Shown: positions 27,033 through 35,584, numbered from the stretch's first letter. The stretch: 64,000 nt of DNA from Thermoflexus sp042408815 (GCF_042408815.1 NZ_JBHOQR010000003.1:124001-188000), one strand, 5' to 3'. Numbers and translations: made by a program. The notes: generated from the sequence alone by a model not told the origin.

Positions 27033-28085
27033 CTAAGAGGAGCCCCCGCGGCTCGGTTCCTCGGGCCGGGCGAAGATCATCCGACCGGCCGCCGTCTGGA
27101 GCACCTTGGTCACCACCACTGGGATCTCCCGGCCGATATAGCGGCGCCCCTCTTCCACCACTACCATCGTCCCATCCTCCAGGTAACCCACACCCTGTCC
27201 GGGTTCCTTCCCCTCCTGGATAATGGCAAGCGTGAACGTTTCCCCAGGTAGCAGAACCGTCCGCACGGCATTGGCCAGTTCGTTGATGTTGAGGACACGG
27301 ATGTTCTGCAATTCGGCCACCCGATTCAGGTTGTAGTCGTTGGTCATGATCGGACAGCGCAAGCGGCGGGCCAGGGCGATCAGCTTCTCATCCACCTCCC
27401 GACCTTCCACATCTATATCCACGATGCGGACCGGGACGTGGCTTTCTTTCTGTATCCGGCTCAGGATCTCCAGGCCCCGGCGGCCCCGGTTGCGCCGCAG
27501 GGGGTCCTGAGAGTCGGCGATGTGCTGGAGCTCGTTCAGGACGAAACGGGGCACCAGGAGCGTGGCCTGAAGGAACCCGGTGCGCGCGACATCGGCGATC
27601 CGACCATCGATGATCACGCTGGTATCCAGCAGGATCGCGTGCTCACCATCCCGTCCATCACGCAGGTGACGAGGGAATATGGCTAGCAGGTCCTTGTAGC
27701 GGGTACTGGCGACCGTGAGGCCCAGGTAGCCGAAGAACACGGCCCCCAAGGAGGGCATCACCCGGCCCAGGGGGTCCGGAAGAAGGGAAAGTGGATAGGA
27801 AACCAGCCCGGCCATGATCAACCCGAGGATCAATCCCATCGTGCCGGCGATCAGCTGCTGTAAGGGGATCGGCCGGATGATCTGGCGGATCATGGCGGCC
27901 GGGCGGATGGTGAGCCAGGGCGTGAGGATAAGGCCGAGGATGGCGCCGATCAGGCTGAAGGCCAGGGCGAACTGCCAGGCCGGGCGCGAATCTAACCCCA
28001 GCCGGGCCGCGTCCATCCCCAGCCGCCATCCGGCAACTCCCAGCACCAACATGCCGATCAAACGAAGGAAGCGTTCAAAATCCAT
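27033..28085 (-). CDS. PIN-TRAM membrane protein (YacL-like putative RNase), 350 aa
   Basis: Four hydrophobic segments fill the first 135 residues. A PIN nuclease domain follows with acidic residues in ILLDTSVIIDGRIAD, VLNELQHIAD, GREVDEKLIALA and CPIMTNDYNL. A TRAM domain ends the protein (about 285-335, GEGVGY-type strand in GQGVGYLEDGTMVVVEEG). This matches the YacL/PIN-TRAM family, whose RNA or DNA target is not established. The ATG at 28085 is preceded by GGAGG; a TTG one codon earlier is less likely. Confidence 0.9.
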   Translation of the reverse strand: MDFERFLRLIGMLVLGVAGWRLGMDAARLGLDSRPAWQFALAFSLIGAILGLILTPWLTIRPAAMIRQIIRPIPLQQLIAGTMGLILGLIMAGLVSYPLSLLPDPLGRVMPSLGAVFFGYLGLTVASTRYKDLLAIFPRHLRDGRDGEHAILLDTSVIIDGRIADVARTGFLQATLLVPRFVLNELQHIADSQDPLRRNRGRRGLEILSRIQKESHVPVRIVDIDVEGREVDEKLIALARRLRCPIMTNDYNLNRVAELQNIRVLNINELANAVRTVLLPGETFTLAIIQEGKEPGQGVGYLEDGTMVVVEEGRRYIGREIPVVVTKVLQTAAGRMIFARPEEPSRGGSS

Positions 28086-28175
28086 CAATCCTCCAGATAA
28101 GAATAAAGTGCAACGTTCATCTTACACCGGGGGCCATGAGGAGGGCAAGGAATGGGGCCCATCCTTCTTCCTTGC

Positions 28176-28628
28176 TCAGGCTACTCCACGGCCGGAGGTC
28201 CCCACCAGGGCTCTGGGGGTCAGGTAATTGCCTGCCCTTCCACGGTCAGTGGGCCCATCTGCCCCGTTCTCCCGTGCCTGCGCAGAAGAGGGATTCAGGG
28301 ATGACCGAGGCTCATGGTGCTGACCCGAAGGCGGGCACTCTTCATACGTCACCGGTTGCAGGCTCAGCCGGGGCGCCCAGAGCCAGAACCAGACGTCCGT
28401 GCGCTGGCACAGGCGGCCTTCCGGGTTCCGGTAGGCCGTCGTTTGGGAGAGGGCCAGACCCGAGCCCTCTCGTTCGCGGATTAACCACAGGCGATACTGG
28501 GCGCCCCCTATGCTCCAGGAGAGATCCCCGCGGATGGCCAGGGTCCCCAGCCCACAGATCCCACATCCGACTCCAGCAACTGTCAGCGCGAGGAAGAGGG
28601 AGATCGCGGTTTCTAGGCGATGGCGCAT
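28176..28628 (-). CDS. Hypothetical single-span membrane protein, 150 aa
   Basis: I do not recognise the family. A hydrophobic segment at about residues 9-32 (ISLFLALTVAGVGCGICGLG) is followed by a small beta-rich region with four cysteines and many tryptophans (SWSIGGAQYRLWLIRE, DVWFWLWAPRLSLQPV). The last 45 residues are low in structure and may be an extension. The ATG at 28628 has GGAAGGA upstream on the minus strand. It sits between the metallophosphoesterase and the PIN-TRAM gene in one direction, so it may share their transcript. Confidence 0.5.
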   Translation of the reverse strand: MRHRLETAISLFLALTVAGVGCGICGLGTLAIRGDLSWSIGGAQYRLWLIREREGSGLALSQTTAYRNPEGRLCQRTDVWFWLWAPRLSLQPVTYEECPPSGQHHEPRSSLNPSSAQARENGADGPTDRGRAGNYLTPRALVGTSGRGVA

Positions 28629-28700
28629 CGCCGGGCGATTCCTTCCCAATTGGGATGGGTGCGGTTCCACTCCTCCTATCATAGCCCGATCGTGTCGGTC

Positions 28701-29927
28701 TCACGAGGAGGTCGAAAGGCCTTTTGATCCTTCCGGCTCATCGCTTTGCAGGTGGATCAGAACGAGTTCCGGCGGGCACATCAGGCGCATCCGGGGCATC
28801 CCGAGTCCTTCCATTCCCAATCCCCGGCTCACATACATCGTGGTCGGGCCCCGTCGATACAGGCCCATCTCGTATCGCTTTCCATAAATAGAAGCGGTGA
28901 TCAGCGCGCCGATGAGGGGCAGGCGGATCTGTCCGCCGTGGGTGTGCCCGCATAAATAGAGATCGATCCCCAGCGCGCTGGCTTCGGGGAAGAGATCCGG
29001 TGAGTGGTAGAGCAGGACGGTGAGGGCGTGAGCCGGGATCTGGTGCATGAGCTCCCGCAGCCGCTCGCCATCCCGCTCTGGATCGTGCGTGCATGTCAGG
29101 CCGATCAGGCAAACCTGAGGCCCCCGATGGCCCAGCTGCCCGAAGCGGGCCACCTGGTTGTTCAGCCAGGTGATGTGGGTGAAGCCGAAGAGGATCCGCC
29201 GCACTACCTCCGGCGGATCCACTAAGGGCGTCCCGGTGACCAGGTAAACCCCCAGGGGGGCGCGCAGCGCCTCCAGGAACCGACTGCATTGGGCCTGGGC
29301 TTGGGGATCGTGCACATAGCTCAGGTTGAGGAGATCTCCCGTGAAGACGATCAGGTCGGGATCCAGCTCCTCGACCCACCGCAGGACCTGCTGTTCCCGC
29401 CGGGTCAGGCGCTCCAGATGGAGATCGGTGAGGTGCAGAACCCGGAGGGGAGGCATTCCCCGCAACTTGGGGGAGGCCACCACGAGCTCCGTCAAGGTCA
29501 GCCGGAAGGGTTCTCGGTAAAGCGCGTTGAGGAGGTTTCCGGTGAAGGCGAGGTGTCCGATCAGTGCCAGCTCGATCGCCCAGGAGAACGGCTGAAGGGG
29601 AAGGGTGCCCAGGCTCAAGAACAAGCGGAAGAGGGTGAAGATGACAAATGGGGGCCGGGATGGGCCGAAGGAATACCCGAGGCGAGGCAGCAGAACCAGC
29701 ATCAGGGCATCGCCCCCGGCGAAGGCGAGGAAGGTCCCTGCGGCGCCTATACCGACCTCCAGGGATCCCGATGCTTCCCCCCAGGCCAGTCCGATGATTG
29801 CCCCCAGAGCCAGTGCCCACAGGCCCAGGAAGGCCCACGGAAGGCATTCCAGGCGGTTCAGGGCCACCATGAACTGATGGAAGGGGCTGGCCTCAGTTCC
29901 CGGCCGGAACCGTCGGTGTCGCGGCAT
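28701..29927 (-). CDS. Membrane-bound calcineurin-like metallophosphoesterase, 408 aa, GNH motif altered
   Basis: Four hydrophobic segments (about residues 20-140) precede a calcineurin-like phosphoesterase domain. Visible metal motifs are HLTDLHLERL, VFTGDLLNLS, LYHSPDLFPEA and LCGHTHGGQIRLP. The GNH[D/E] motif, which normally follows the GD motif and provides a metal asparagine and a catalytic histidine, reads G232-T233-P234-L instead. The domain order resembles YaeI/YkuE-like proteins. The ATG at 29927 avoids overlap with pgeF (40-base gap); the ribosome site is weak and a later ATG at 29870 is possible. Confidence 0.83.
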   Translation of the reverse strand: MPRHRRFRPGTEASPFHQFMVALNRLECLPWAFLGLWALALGAIIGLAWGEASGSLEVGIGAAGTFLAFAGGDALMLVLLPRLGYSFGPSRPPFVIFTLFRLFLSLGTLPLQPFSWAIELALIGHLAFTGNLLNALYREPFRLTLTELVVASPKLRGMPPLRVLHLTDLHLERLTRREQQVLRWVEELDPDLIVFTGDLLNLSYVHDPQAQAQCSRFLEALRAPLGVYLVTGTPLVDPPEVVRRILFGFTHITWLNNQVARFGQLGHRGPQVCLIGLTCTHDPERDGERLRELMHQIPAHALTVLLYHSPDLFPEASALGIDLYLCGHTHGGQIRLPLIGALITASIYGKRYEMGLYRRGPTTMYVSRGLGMEGLGMPRMRLMCPPELVLIHLQSDEPEGSKGLSTSS

Positions 29928-29967
29928 GGCGGCACGCTCACCCGCCGGGGCTGGCGGGGAAATCCCC

Positions 29968-30759
29968 TCACGGATTTCGGATCCAGGCCCCAAAGCGTCC
30001 GGTCCTTCCATGCTCCGCCCGGTGGGAATACCAGTCCTCGAGATGGCAGGCGGTGCAAACCCCGGCGGCGACCACGGAGGTCACTCCCAGATCGCGCAGG
30101 TGCTGGCGCACAGCCTCTGGCAGATCGAGATGCCAGGCGCCGTTGCGCCGGTGCAGGGGGAGGGCTTTCCGGATGCGGGGCTCCAGGGCCTCGATGACCT
30201 CTGGGCCCACCGCGTAGCAGCACCCTCCGATCCCGGGGCCGAGGGCCGCATGGAGGGCGGATGGGCAGCGTCCCAGGCGACGCTGGAAGAGCTCCAGAGT
30301 GGCTTCCAGAACCCCCGCTGCCAGCCCTCGCCAGCCGACATGCACGATGCCGACGGCCGGGAGCGTCGGATCCGTGAGCAGAACCGGGATGCAATCAGCG
30401 AATCGCATGAAGAGGGCCAGTCCCGGCTCCACGGTGACCAACCCATCCACGCCTTGCAAGATCATGCCGCGGTGGTGTGCGTCAACCAGAGCCACCCGGT
30501 TCCCATGGATCAACCAGGCGGTGACGACCTCCTCTTCCCGCAGCCCGATGGCGGCGAAGGCCCGGCGCAGGTTCTCAGCCACCGCTGCCGGGTCATCGCC
30601 AACGGAGTGGCTCAGGTTCAGGGAGGCGAAAGGAGGGGCGCTCACCCCTCCCTTCCGGGTGAGGAAGCCATGGGGAATGTCGCTCCACGGAGAGCCCCGG
30701 AAGCGGTAAAAGACAATCGCCTCTCTCTGCACAGCTTCCCAGCGTATAAACGCCGTCAT
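29968..30759 (-). CDS. pgeF: Multicopper-oxidase-fold purine nucleoside phosphorylase / PgeF (YfiH, DUF152), 263 aa
   Basis: This laccase-domain family includes YfiH/PgeF, linked to editing of peptidoglycan precursors and to purine nucleoside phosphorolysis. Motifs are GFLTRKGGVS, WLIHGNRV, FADCIPVLL, HVGWRGLAAG, GPGIGGCCYAVG and the C-terminal YSHRAEHGRTGRFG. The cysteine and histidines that bind zinc are present. The start overlaps the stop of the upstream alcohol dehydrogenase gene as ATGA. Confidence 0.9.
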   Translation of the reverse strand: MTAFIRWEAVQREAIVFYRFRGSPWSDIPHGFLTRKGGVSAPPFASLNLSHSVGDDPAAVAENLRRAFAAIGLREEEVVTAWLIHGNRVALVDAHHRGMILQGVDGLVTVEPGLALFMRFADCIPVLLTDPTLPAVGIVHVGWRGLAAGVLEATLELFQRRLGRCPSALHAALGPGIGGCCYAVGPEVIEALEPRIRKALPLHRRNGAWHLDLPEAVRQHLRDLGVTSVVAAGVCTACHLEDWYSHRAEHGRTGRFGAWIRNP

Positions 30760-31715
30760 GGGGAAACATCCAGCAGGACCTTCAACACGCCCTTGCGGGC
30801 GGCGTGTTCAAAGGCCTGGGCAGCCTCGCGCAACGGATAGCGAGCGTGGATCAGCGGCAACACATCGACGAGCCCCTGCTGGAGGAGCCGGAGGGCCGGT
30901 GGAAATGGTCCGCAACGGGAGCCGATCACCGCCACCTCGTCCACGGCGATCATAGTCAGGTTGGCTTCCACCGTGCCGTGATAGGTGCTCTTCAGGACCA
31001 GCGTTCCCCGCGGGCGCACCCATCGGCGGGCGAGATGGAAGCCTTCCGGAGAACCGGTGCATTCCACCACCACATCGGCGGATAGCGCGTTCACCTCCTC
31101 CACTCGCGCGGTGGAGATCCCCCGCCGGGCCAGGAGATCCAGCTTGTTCTGGTTCCGTCCGATTACCAGGAGATCGCACCCGGTGAGTTGCAGCACCTGC
31201 GCGACCAGCTGGCCGAGCTTGCCATCGCCCAGCACCACCACGCGGTCGGTCGGATGGATGTGGATCTGTTCGGAGATCTCCAGGGCCGCCGCCAACGGCT
31301 CCACGAACACCGCCGCTTCATCGGGGATCTCCGGGGGGACCTCGTGAAGGTTCACCACGGGCAGGAGAAGATATTCCGCGAACGCGCCATCGCGGCCGGA
31401 GATCCCCAGGGTGGTCCGATGCGGGCAATGGGTGGGCCGTCCGGCCCGACATGTGGGGCAGATCCCGCATGCGGCATTAATCTCACCGACCACCCGTTTG
31501 CCGATCCATTCGGGGTGACCCGGGGCCTCTTCCACCACGCCCACGAACTCATGGCCGGGGATGCCCTGGAAATCGAGGTAGCCGCGCATCAGCTCCAGAT
31601 CTGTTTTGCAAATCCCAGCGATCTTCACTCGAACGCGGGCCTCCCCCGGTGGCGGCGAAGGCACGGGATAGTCGTGTCGGATCTCCAGCCCCCGGTTCAG
31701 GTAAACGGCCAGCAT
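30756..31715 (-). CDS. Zinc-dependent medium-chain alcohol dehydrogenase, 319 aa
   Basis: MDR fold: catalytic zinc residues lie in GICKTDLE and IPGHEFVGVVEE, the structural zinc site is CGICPTCRAGRPTHC, and the NAD-binding strand is VVVLGDGKLGQLVAQ. It probably oxidises a polyol or sugar alcohol; the exact substrate is unknown. It is somewhat shorter than typical 340-residue relatives. The ATG at 31715 begins the conserved N-terminus and has GAGGAG upstream; 35 extra upstream codons are discarded. It leads the pgeF gene with a 4-base overlap. Confidence 0.88.
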   Translation of the reverse strand: MLAVYLNRGLEIRHDYPVPSPPPGEARVRVKIAGICKTDLELMRGYLDFQGIPGHEFVGVVEEAPGHPEWIGKRVVGEINAACGICPTCRAGRPTHCPHRTTLGISGRDGAFAEYLLLPVVNLHEVPPEIPDEAAVFVEPLAAALEISEQIHIHPTDRVVVLGDGKLGQLVAQVLQLTGCDLLVIGRNQNKLDLLARRGISTARVEEVNALSADVVVECTGSPEGFHLARRWVRPRGTLVLKSTYHGTVEANLTMIAVDEVAVIGSRCGPFPPALRLLQQGLVDVLPLIHARYPLREAAQAFEHAARKGVLKVLLDVSP

Positions 31716-31769
31716 GGAGGGCTCCTCGTTAGGGATAGAATCGCGATGAATCCCATCGGCAACGTTTTT

Positions 31770-31775
31770 ATTATA
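31770..31775 (-). promoter_or_regulatory. TATAAT -10 element for the alcohol dehydrogenase-pgeF unit
   Basis: The minus strand reads TATAAT 55 bases ahead of the ATG at 31715. No good -35 is seen. Confidence 0.45.
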
Positions 31776-31861
31776 GCGTAACCCCCGTCCTTCCGCTGCC
31801 GGGAGCGGCCAACCGGGCACCTTTCAGATCGGAACCGCGCGATCCCCCCCAACAAAGCGCC

Positions 31862-31896
31862 AGCCTCCAGCCGCTCTCGGAGCGGAATGCCAGGCT
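31862..31896. other. Two-tier hairpin in the adh-mraZ gap
   Basis: CCGCTC and GAGCGG form a 6-bp stem with a TCG loop (31871-31885), flanked by a second pair, AGCCT/AGGCT. The 368-base gap between 31715 and 32084 has no gene; besides this hairpin it holds the adh -10, a GTTATC dyad, the mraZ promoter and the MraZ-type repeats. Confidence 0.3.
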
Positions 31897-31911
31897 TCGG
31901 GCGTGAACGGC

Positions 31912-31927
31912 GTTATCCCAAGATAAC
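31912..31927. promoter_or_regulatory. Perfect dyad, possible operator
   Basis: GTTATC-CCAA-GATAAC is a perfect 6+6 inverted repeat, 32 bases upstream of the mraZ -35. It is a candidate regulator site; the regulator is unknown. Confidence 0.25.
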
Positions 31928-31958
31928 CCAATCCTCGCGTTAAGGTTTCCCAAATCTC

Positions 31959-31986
31959 TTGTGCAGGTGGAGGGAATTCATATAAT
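31959..31986 (+). promoter_or_regulatory. Promoter of the dcw cluster
   Basis: A consensus TATAAT at 31981-31986 has TTGTGC (three of six matches to TTGACA) 16 bases upstream. It lies 97 bases before the mraZ ATG and just ahead of the MraZ-type repeats. It is the only consensus promoter I see for the 17-kb cluster. Confidence 0.6.
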
Positions 31987-31997
31987 GGAGGCGTAGG

Positions 31998-32027
31998 GTG
32001 GTGGAAAGTGGAGGGATGTGGTGATGA
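31998..32027 (+). promoter_or_regulatory. MraZ operator: three 10-bp direct repeats
   Basis: GTGG recurs exactly every 10 bases, at 31998, 32008 and 32018 (GTGGTGGAAA, GTGGAGGGAT, GTGGTGATGA). A further GTGGAGGGAA at 31967-31976 lies inside the promoter spacer. MraZ is known to bind G-rich direct repeats with 10-bp spacing upstream of its own gene, so autoregulation is likely. Confidence 0.6.
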
Positions 32028-32083
32028 GGGGACGAGGGAAAAACGCGTTGGAGCAGCCGATACTCCCCCCGGGGGATCCTCCC

Positions 32084-32512
32084 ATGTTCCTGGGAGAGTA
32101 TCGGCATGGGATTGATGCCAAGGGGCGGATGTTTCTCCCGGCGCGTTATCGGCCGTTTTTTGCGGGGGGAGCGGTGCTGACCAGAGGCCTGGAGCCCTGT
32201 CTGTATTTGTTCACGCTTCCCGAATGGCGGCGGGTGGCGGAGCGGATCAGCCAGTTGCCGCTCACGGCCCCGGAGGCCCGTGAATGGCGTCGGTTCTTCT
32301 TCGGCGGGGCCTTTGATGTGATCCCCGATGAACAGGGTCGGATCCTCATTCCCGCTTCTCTCCGGGCGTATGCGGGCCTGGAGGGTCAAGCCGTGATTGT
32401 GGGCGTTCACACGTATCTGGAGATCTGGTCTCCTCCTGCCTGGCAGGAGATCCTGGGGCGATTTCAAAACGGCCGGATTCCACCCGAGCACTGGATGAAG
32501 CTCGGGATTTAG
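32084..32512 (+). CDS. mraZ: Transcriptional regulator MraZ, 142 aa
   Basis: MraZ is a ring-forming AbrB-like DNA-binding protein that controls the dcw operon. Both half domains are visible: MFLGEYRHGIDAKGRMFLPARYR and the second FFGGAFDVIPDEQGRILIPASLR, each with the DxxGR motif. Length is typical. The ATG at 32084 matches the family start; 22 further codons upstream overlap the operator repeats and are discarded. rsmH begins 31 bases downstream. Confidence 0.96.
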   Translation: MFLGEYRHGIDAKGRMFLPARYRPFFAGGAVLTRGLEPCLYLFTLPEWRRVAERISQLPLTAPEAREWRRFFFGGAFDVIPDEQGRILIPASLRAYAGLEGQAVIVGVHTYLEIWSPPAWQEILGRFQNGRIPPEHWMKLGI

Positions 32513-32543
32513 CGCTCGGCCCGGTCGCAACGGCGATTTCACG

Positions 32544-33458
32544 ATGCACATCCCGGTTCTGCTTCGCGAGGTGCTGGAGGGCCTGAAGGTTCGACCCGGC
32601 GGCGTGTATATCGATGCCACGGTCGGTGGGGGAGGGCATGCGGCGGCGATCCTGGAGCGCTCTGCGCCGGACGGCCGTCTGCTGGGGATCGATCGAGATC
32701 CGGAGGTGCTGGAGCGGGCGCGAGAGCGCCTGCGTCCGTTCGGAGAGCGAGCTGTCCTGGTCCACGGTTCCTATGCGGAGTTGCGGCGGATCGCTGTGCG
32801 GTATGACTTCCTGGCGGTCGATGGGATCCTGTTTGATCTGGGACTCTCCTCGTGGCAGCTGGCGGATCCCCATCGGGGGTTCAGTTTCCAGATCGAGGGC
32901 CCGCTGGATATGCGGTATGATCCCGGCCGTGGAGTCCCGGCGGCGGAGATCGTGAACCGCTGGCCGGAGAAGCAGTTGGCGGAGATCATCCGTCGATACG
33001 GGGAGGAACGATTCGCCCGGCGGATCGCGCGGGCGATCGTGCGGAACCGACCCATCCGAACCACAACGGAGCTGGCTGACTTAATCGCCCGGGTGGTGGG
33101 CCGGGGGCGGGAGGATCAGCATCCGGCCACGCGGACGTTTCTGGCGTTGCGCATTGCGGTGAACGAGGAGCTTCAGGCGTTGGAACAAGCCCTCCCCCAA
33201 GCGGTCTCGTTGTTGAGGCCGGGCGGCCGGCTGGCCGTGATCGCCTTCCATTCTCTGGAAGATCGAATTGTGAAGACGTTCTTTCAGCGGGAATCGCGGG
33301 ATTGCCTCTGCCCGCCAGAGGCGCCGGTTTGCATGTGCGGGCATCGGGCAAGCCTGCGTCTGGTCACGCGCAAACCGATCCGGCCTTCGGAAGAGGAGGT
33401 TCGGATCAACCCGCGGGCCCGCAGCGCTCGATTGCGCATTGTGGAGCGACTGGGATGA
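32544..33458 (+). CDS. rsmH: 16S rRNA (cytosine(1402)-N4)-methyltransferase, 304 aa
   Basis: RsmH (MraW) methylates C1402 in the ribosomal decoding centre. It has the N-terminal MHIPVLLREVLEGL, the SAM loop DATVGGGGHAAAILE, FDLGLSSWQLADPHRGFSF and GGRLAVIAFHSLEDRIVK, and the conserved C-terminal cysteine region ends in NPRARSARLRIVERLG. Length is normal. The next gene begins in an ATGA overlap at 33455. Confidence 0.96.
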   Translation: MHIPVLLREVLEGLKVRPGGVYIDATVGGGGHAAAILERSAPDGRLLGIDRDPEVLERARERLRPFGERAVLVHGSYAELRRIAVRYDFLAVDGILFDLGLSSWQLADPHRGFSFQIEGPLDMRYDPGRGVPAAEIVNRWPEKQLAEIIRRYGEERFARRIARAIVRNRPIRTTTELADLIARVVGRGREDQHPATRTFLALRIAVNEELQALEQALPQAVSLLRPGGRLAVIAFHSLEDRIVKTFFQRESRDCLCPPEAPVCMCGHRASLRLVTRKPIRPSEEEVRINPRARSARLRIVERLG

Positions 33459-33763
33459 GCGGGCGGCAGCGACTTCTTCTGGCGGTAGCAGGAGCCTTGC
33501 TGTTCCTGGCCTCCTTCTCTATGCTGTTTACGTTTCTCTCCACCACGGCGGTGGAGCAGGGACAGATCGTTCAACATCTGAGCGAGACCCGTGCCGCGCT
33601 GGAGCGAGGGAATGCCGCGATGGAAGAGGCCATCGCCCGGGAAAGCGCGATCCCGCGCCTACGAGAGCGGGCCCGGTCGATGGGGTTCGTTCCCGGCGGG
33701 GAACTGTCAGGCTTGCCGCTCTCATTGCCGGTGACGCTTCCGCTGGAGAGCGCGGGGCCATGA
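33455..33763 (+). CDS. ftsL: FtsL-like small bitopic division protein, 102 aa
   Basis: It has one transmembrane helix (about residues 6-26, LLLAVAGALLFLASFSMLFTF) followed by an extracytoplasmic coiled-coil-like stretch (QIVQHLSETRAALERGNAAMEEAI) and ends in ERARSMGFVPGG, as in FtsL/FtsB proteins. FtsL bridges FtsB/FtsQ to the FtsWI synthase. Position between rsmH and ftsI is canonical for ftsL. It overlaps both neighbours by four bases (ATGA). Sequence conservation in this family is low, so the assignment rests mainly on topology and position. Confidence 0.75.
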   Translation: MSGRQRLLLAVAGALLFLASFSMLFTFLSTTAVEQGQIVQHLSETRAALERGNAAMEEAIARESAIPRLRERARSMGFVPGGELSGLPLSLPVTLPLESAGP

Positions 33764-35511
33764 AGGAAACGGGATCGACACTGCGGTTGCATCCGGTGGC
33801 GTTCCCGCCTGCCCTGTTCCTCGGGCTGGTGGTGATCCGCCTGATCTATCTGACTTTCTACGCGCCGGGGGAGCCGCTGGGCGTTCAGTCCTTGGAATTG
33901 CGGCTCGAGGCACAACGAGGCCGGATCCTGGATCGCCACGGGGCCGTGCTGGCCATAGATGCGCCACGATATCAGGTGGTTCTGGAATACCCCCCTATCG
34001 CCTACGGAGGAGATCCGATCCGTCGGGCGAAGTGGTTGCAACAGGTGGATGAGGTCCTGAGCCCCCTGCTGGGTTTCCCGGTCCAGGAGGCCGCGCGGGG
34101 CTGGCCGGATACCGGGTGGCAATTTCCGGTAGCCAGAGGGATCCCGGAGGATCTGGCCCGGGTGGTCAGCCGGCGGGTTAAGGAGACCGGCCTCCGGGGG
34201 GTTCGGGTGATGCCCTACTGGAAGCGGGTGTATCCAGAGGGCTCGTTGCTGGGGCCGGTGGTGGGCTTTGTGTTCTTCGGGCCAGGGGATGCAGGCATGG
34301 AAGAACGGCAGGGCGCTGCCGGGGTGGAAAAAGCCTATGATGAATTCCTGCGCGGCAAGCCGGTGACCCTGCGCGTCCCAGTGGATGCGGAAGGACGTCC
34401 GTTGCCGGTGAGGGAAGAGGCGCTGACCCAGCCCGAGCCGGGGGGAGAGGTGGTGCTGACCATCGATCGGACGATCCAGGCGATTGTGGCGGAGGAGCTG
34501 GCGCGGGGCTTGCAGGAGAGCGGGGCGCAGCGGGGGGATGCCGTGGTGCTCCGCCCTCGCACCGGTGAGATCCTGGCGATGGTGAGCCTGCCGTCCTTCG
34601 ATCCCAACGCCCTGGAGACCCTGGATCGAGACGCCCGCAACCCAGTAGTCCAGGATCTCTACGAGCCGGGGTCGGTGTTTAAGATCCTCACCATGGCGGC
34701 GGCCCTGGAGAGCGGGGTGATCCGGCCGGAGGATCGTTATCTCGACCAGGGATGCGTGGAATTTGGAGGAGCGCCGATCTGCAACTGGGATCGGGATCGT
34801 TATCCGGGCGGGCGGGGCTGGCTGGATATGACAGAGCTTTTGATCTACTCCCGGAACGTGGGCGCGGCCCACTTGGCCCGCCTCCTGGGCCCAGAGCGGT
34901 TCTACGCAGCCCTTCACGCTTTCGGGATCGGGGAGTCCACCGATGTGGATCTCCCCTACGAGGCGGTGATGCGGGTGCGAGCGTATGGGGATCCGGACTG
35001 GCGGGAGGCCGATTGGGGGCGGCAATCCTTTGGGCAGGCGGTCTCCGTGACGCCTCTGCAAATGGCCGTGGCGGTCTCGGCAGTGGCCAACGATGGCCTG
35101 ATGATGCGGCCCTTCGTGGTGCAGGAGATCCACACCCCGGAAGGGGTGAAGCGGACGGAGCCCCGGATCCGCCGTCGGGCGATCTCCGCCCAGACGGCGC
35201 GGACGCTCCGGGAGATGCTGGCGGCGGTGATTGAGCGGGAGGCGGTGAAGGCGCGGGTGCCGGGTTATCGGATGGCCGGCAAAACCGGGACAGCCCAGAT
35301 CCCCACGCCGCTGGGCTACGATCCCCGGGATACCATCGCCTCCTTTGTCGGATTCGGCCCGGTGGAGGATCCGCAAGTGCTGATCCTGGTGAAGCTGGAT
35401 CGCCCCCGGCGCTCGCCGTGGGGCTCCGAGGAGGCCGCCCCGGTGTTCGCCCGGATCGCCGCGCGGATCCTGCCGCTGTTGGGGGTCCCACCATCGTCGT
35501 CAGGGCCGTAG
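33760..35511 (+). CDS. ftsI: Septal peptidoglycan transpeptidase (class B PBP, FtsI), 583 aa
   Basis: It cross-links septal peptidoglycan. One N-terminal membrane segment (about residues 15-32) is followed by the pedestal domain (RGRILDRHGAVLA) and the transpeptidase domain. Catalytic motifs are S-V-F-K in YEPGSVFKILTMAAAL, S-R-N in IYSRNVGAAHLA, and K-T-G in AGKTGTAQIPT. There is no PASTA domain. The ATG at 33760 overlaps the ftsL stop; the much longer upstream frame is a shadow. murF follows with a 73-base gap and no murE. Confidence 0.95.
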   Translation: MKETGSTLRLHPVAFPPALFLGLVVIRLIYLTFYAPGEPLGVQSLELRLEAQRGRILDRHGAVLAIDAPRYQVVLEYPPIAYGGDPIRRAKWLQQVDEVLSPLLGFPVQEAARGWPDTGWQFPVARGIPEDLARVVSRRVKETGLRGVRVMPYWKRVYPEGSLLGPVVGFVFFGPGDAGMEERQGAAGVEKAYDEFLRGKPVTLRVPVDAEGRPLPVREEALTQPEPGGEVVLTIDRTIQAIVAEELARGLQESGAQRGDAVVLRPRTGEILAMVSLPSFDPNALETLDRDARNPVVQDLYEPGSVFKILTMAAALESGVIRPEDRYLDQGCVEFGGAPICNWDRDRYPGGRGWLDMTELLIYSRNVGAAHLARLLGPERFYAALHAFGIGESTDVDLPYEAVMRVRAYGDPDWREADWGRQSFGQAVSVTPLQMAVAVSAVANDGLMMRPFVVQEIHTPEGVKRTEPRIRRRAISAQTARTLREMLAAVIEREAVKARVPGYRMAGKTGTAQIPTPLGYDPRDTIASFVGFGPVEDPQVLILVKLDRPRRSPWGSEEAAPVFARIAARILPLLGVPPSSSGP

Positions 35512-35584
35512 CGAGCTGCCCTTGAAGAAGGGATACACGGCTGGCAGCTGGGCGGAGCGATCCTGTGGATGGAGTGAAGGCGAG

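Noticed and set aside
33439..33759. Extended 5' frame of ftsI
   Set aside because: It is a shadow of rsmH and ftsL; the ATG at 33760 overlaps the ftsL stop and starts the conserved N-terminus.
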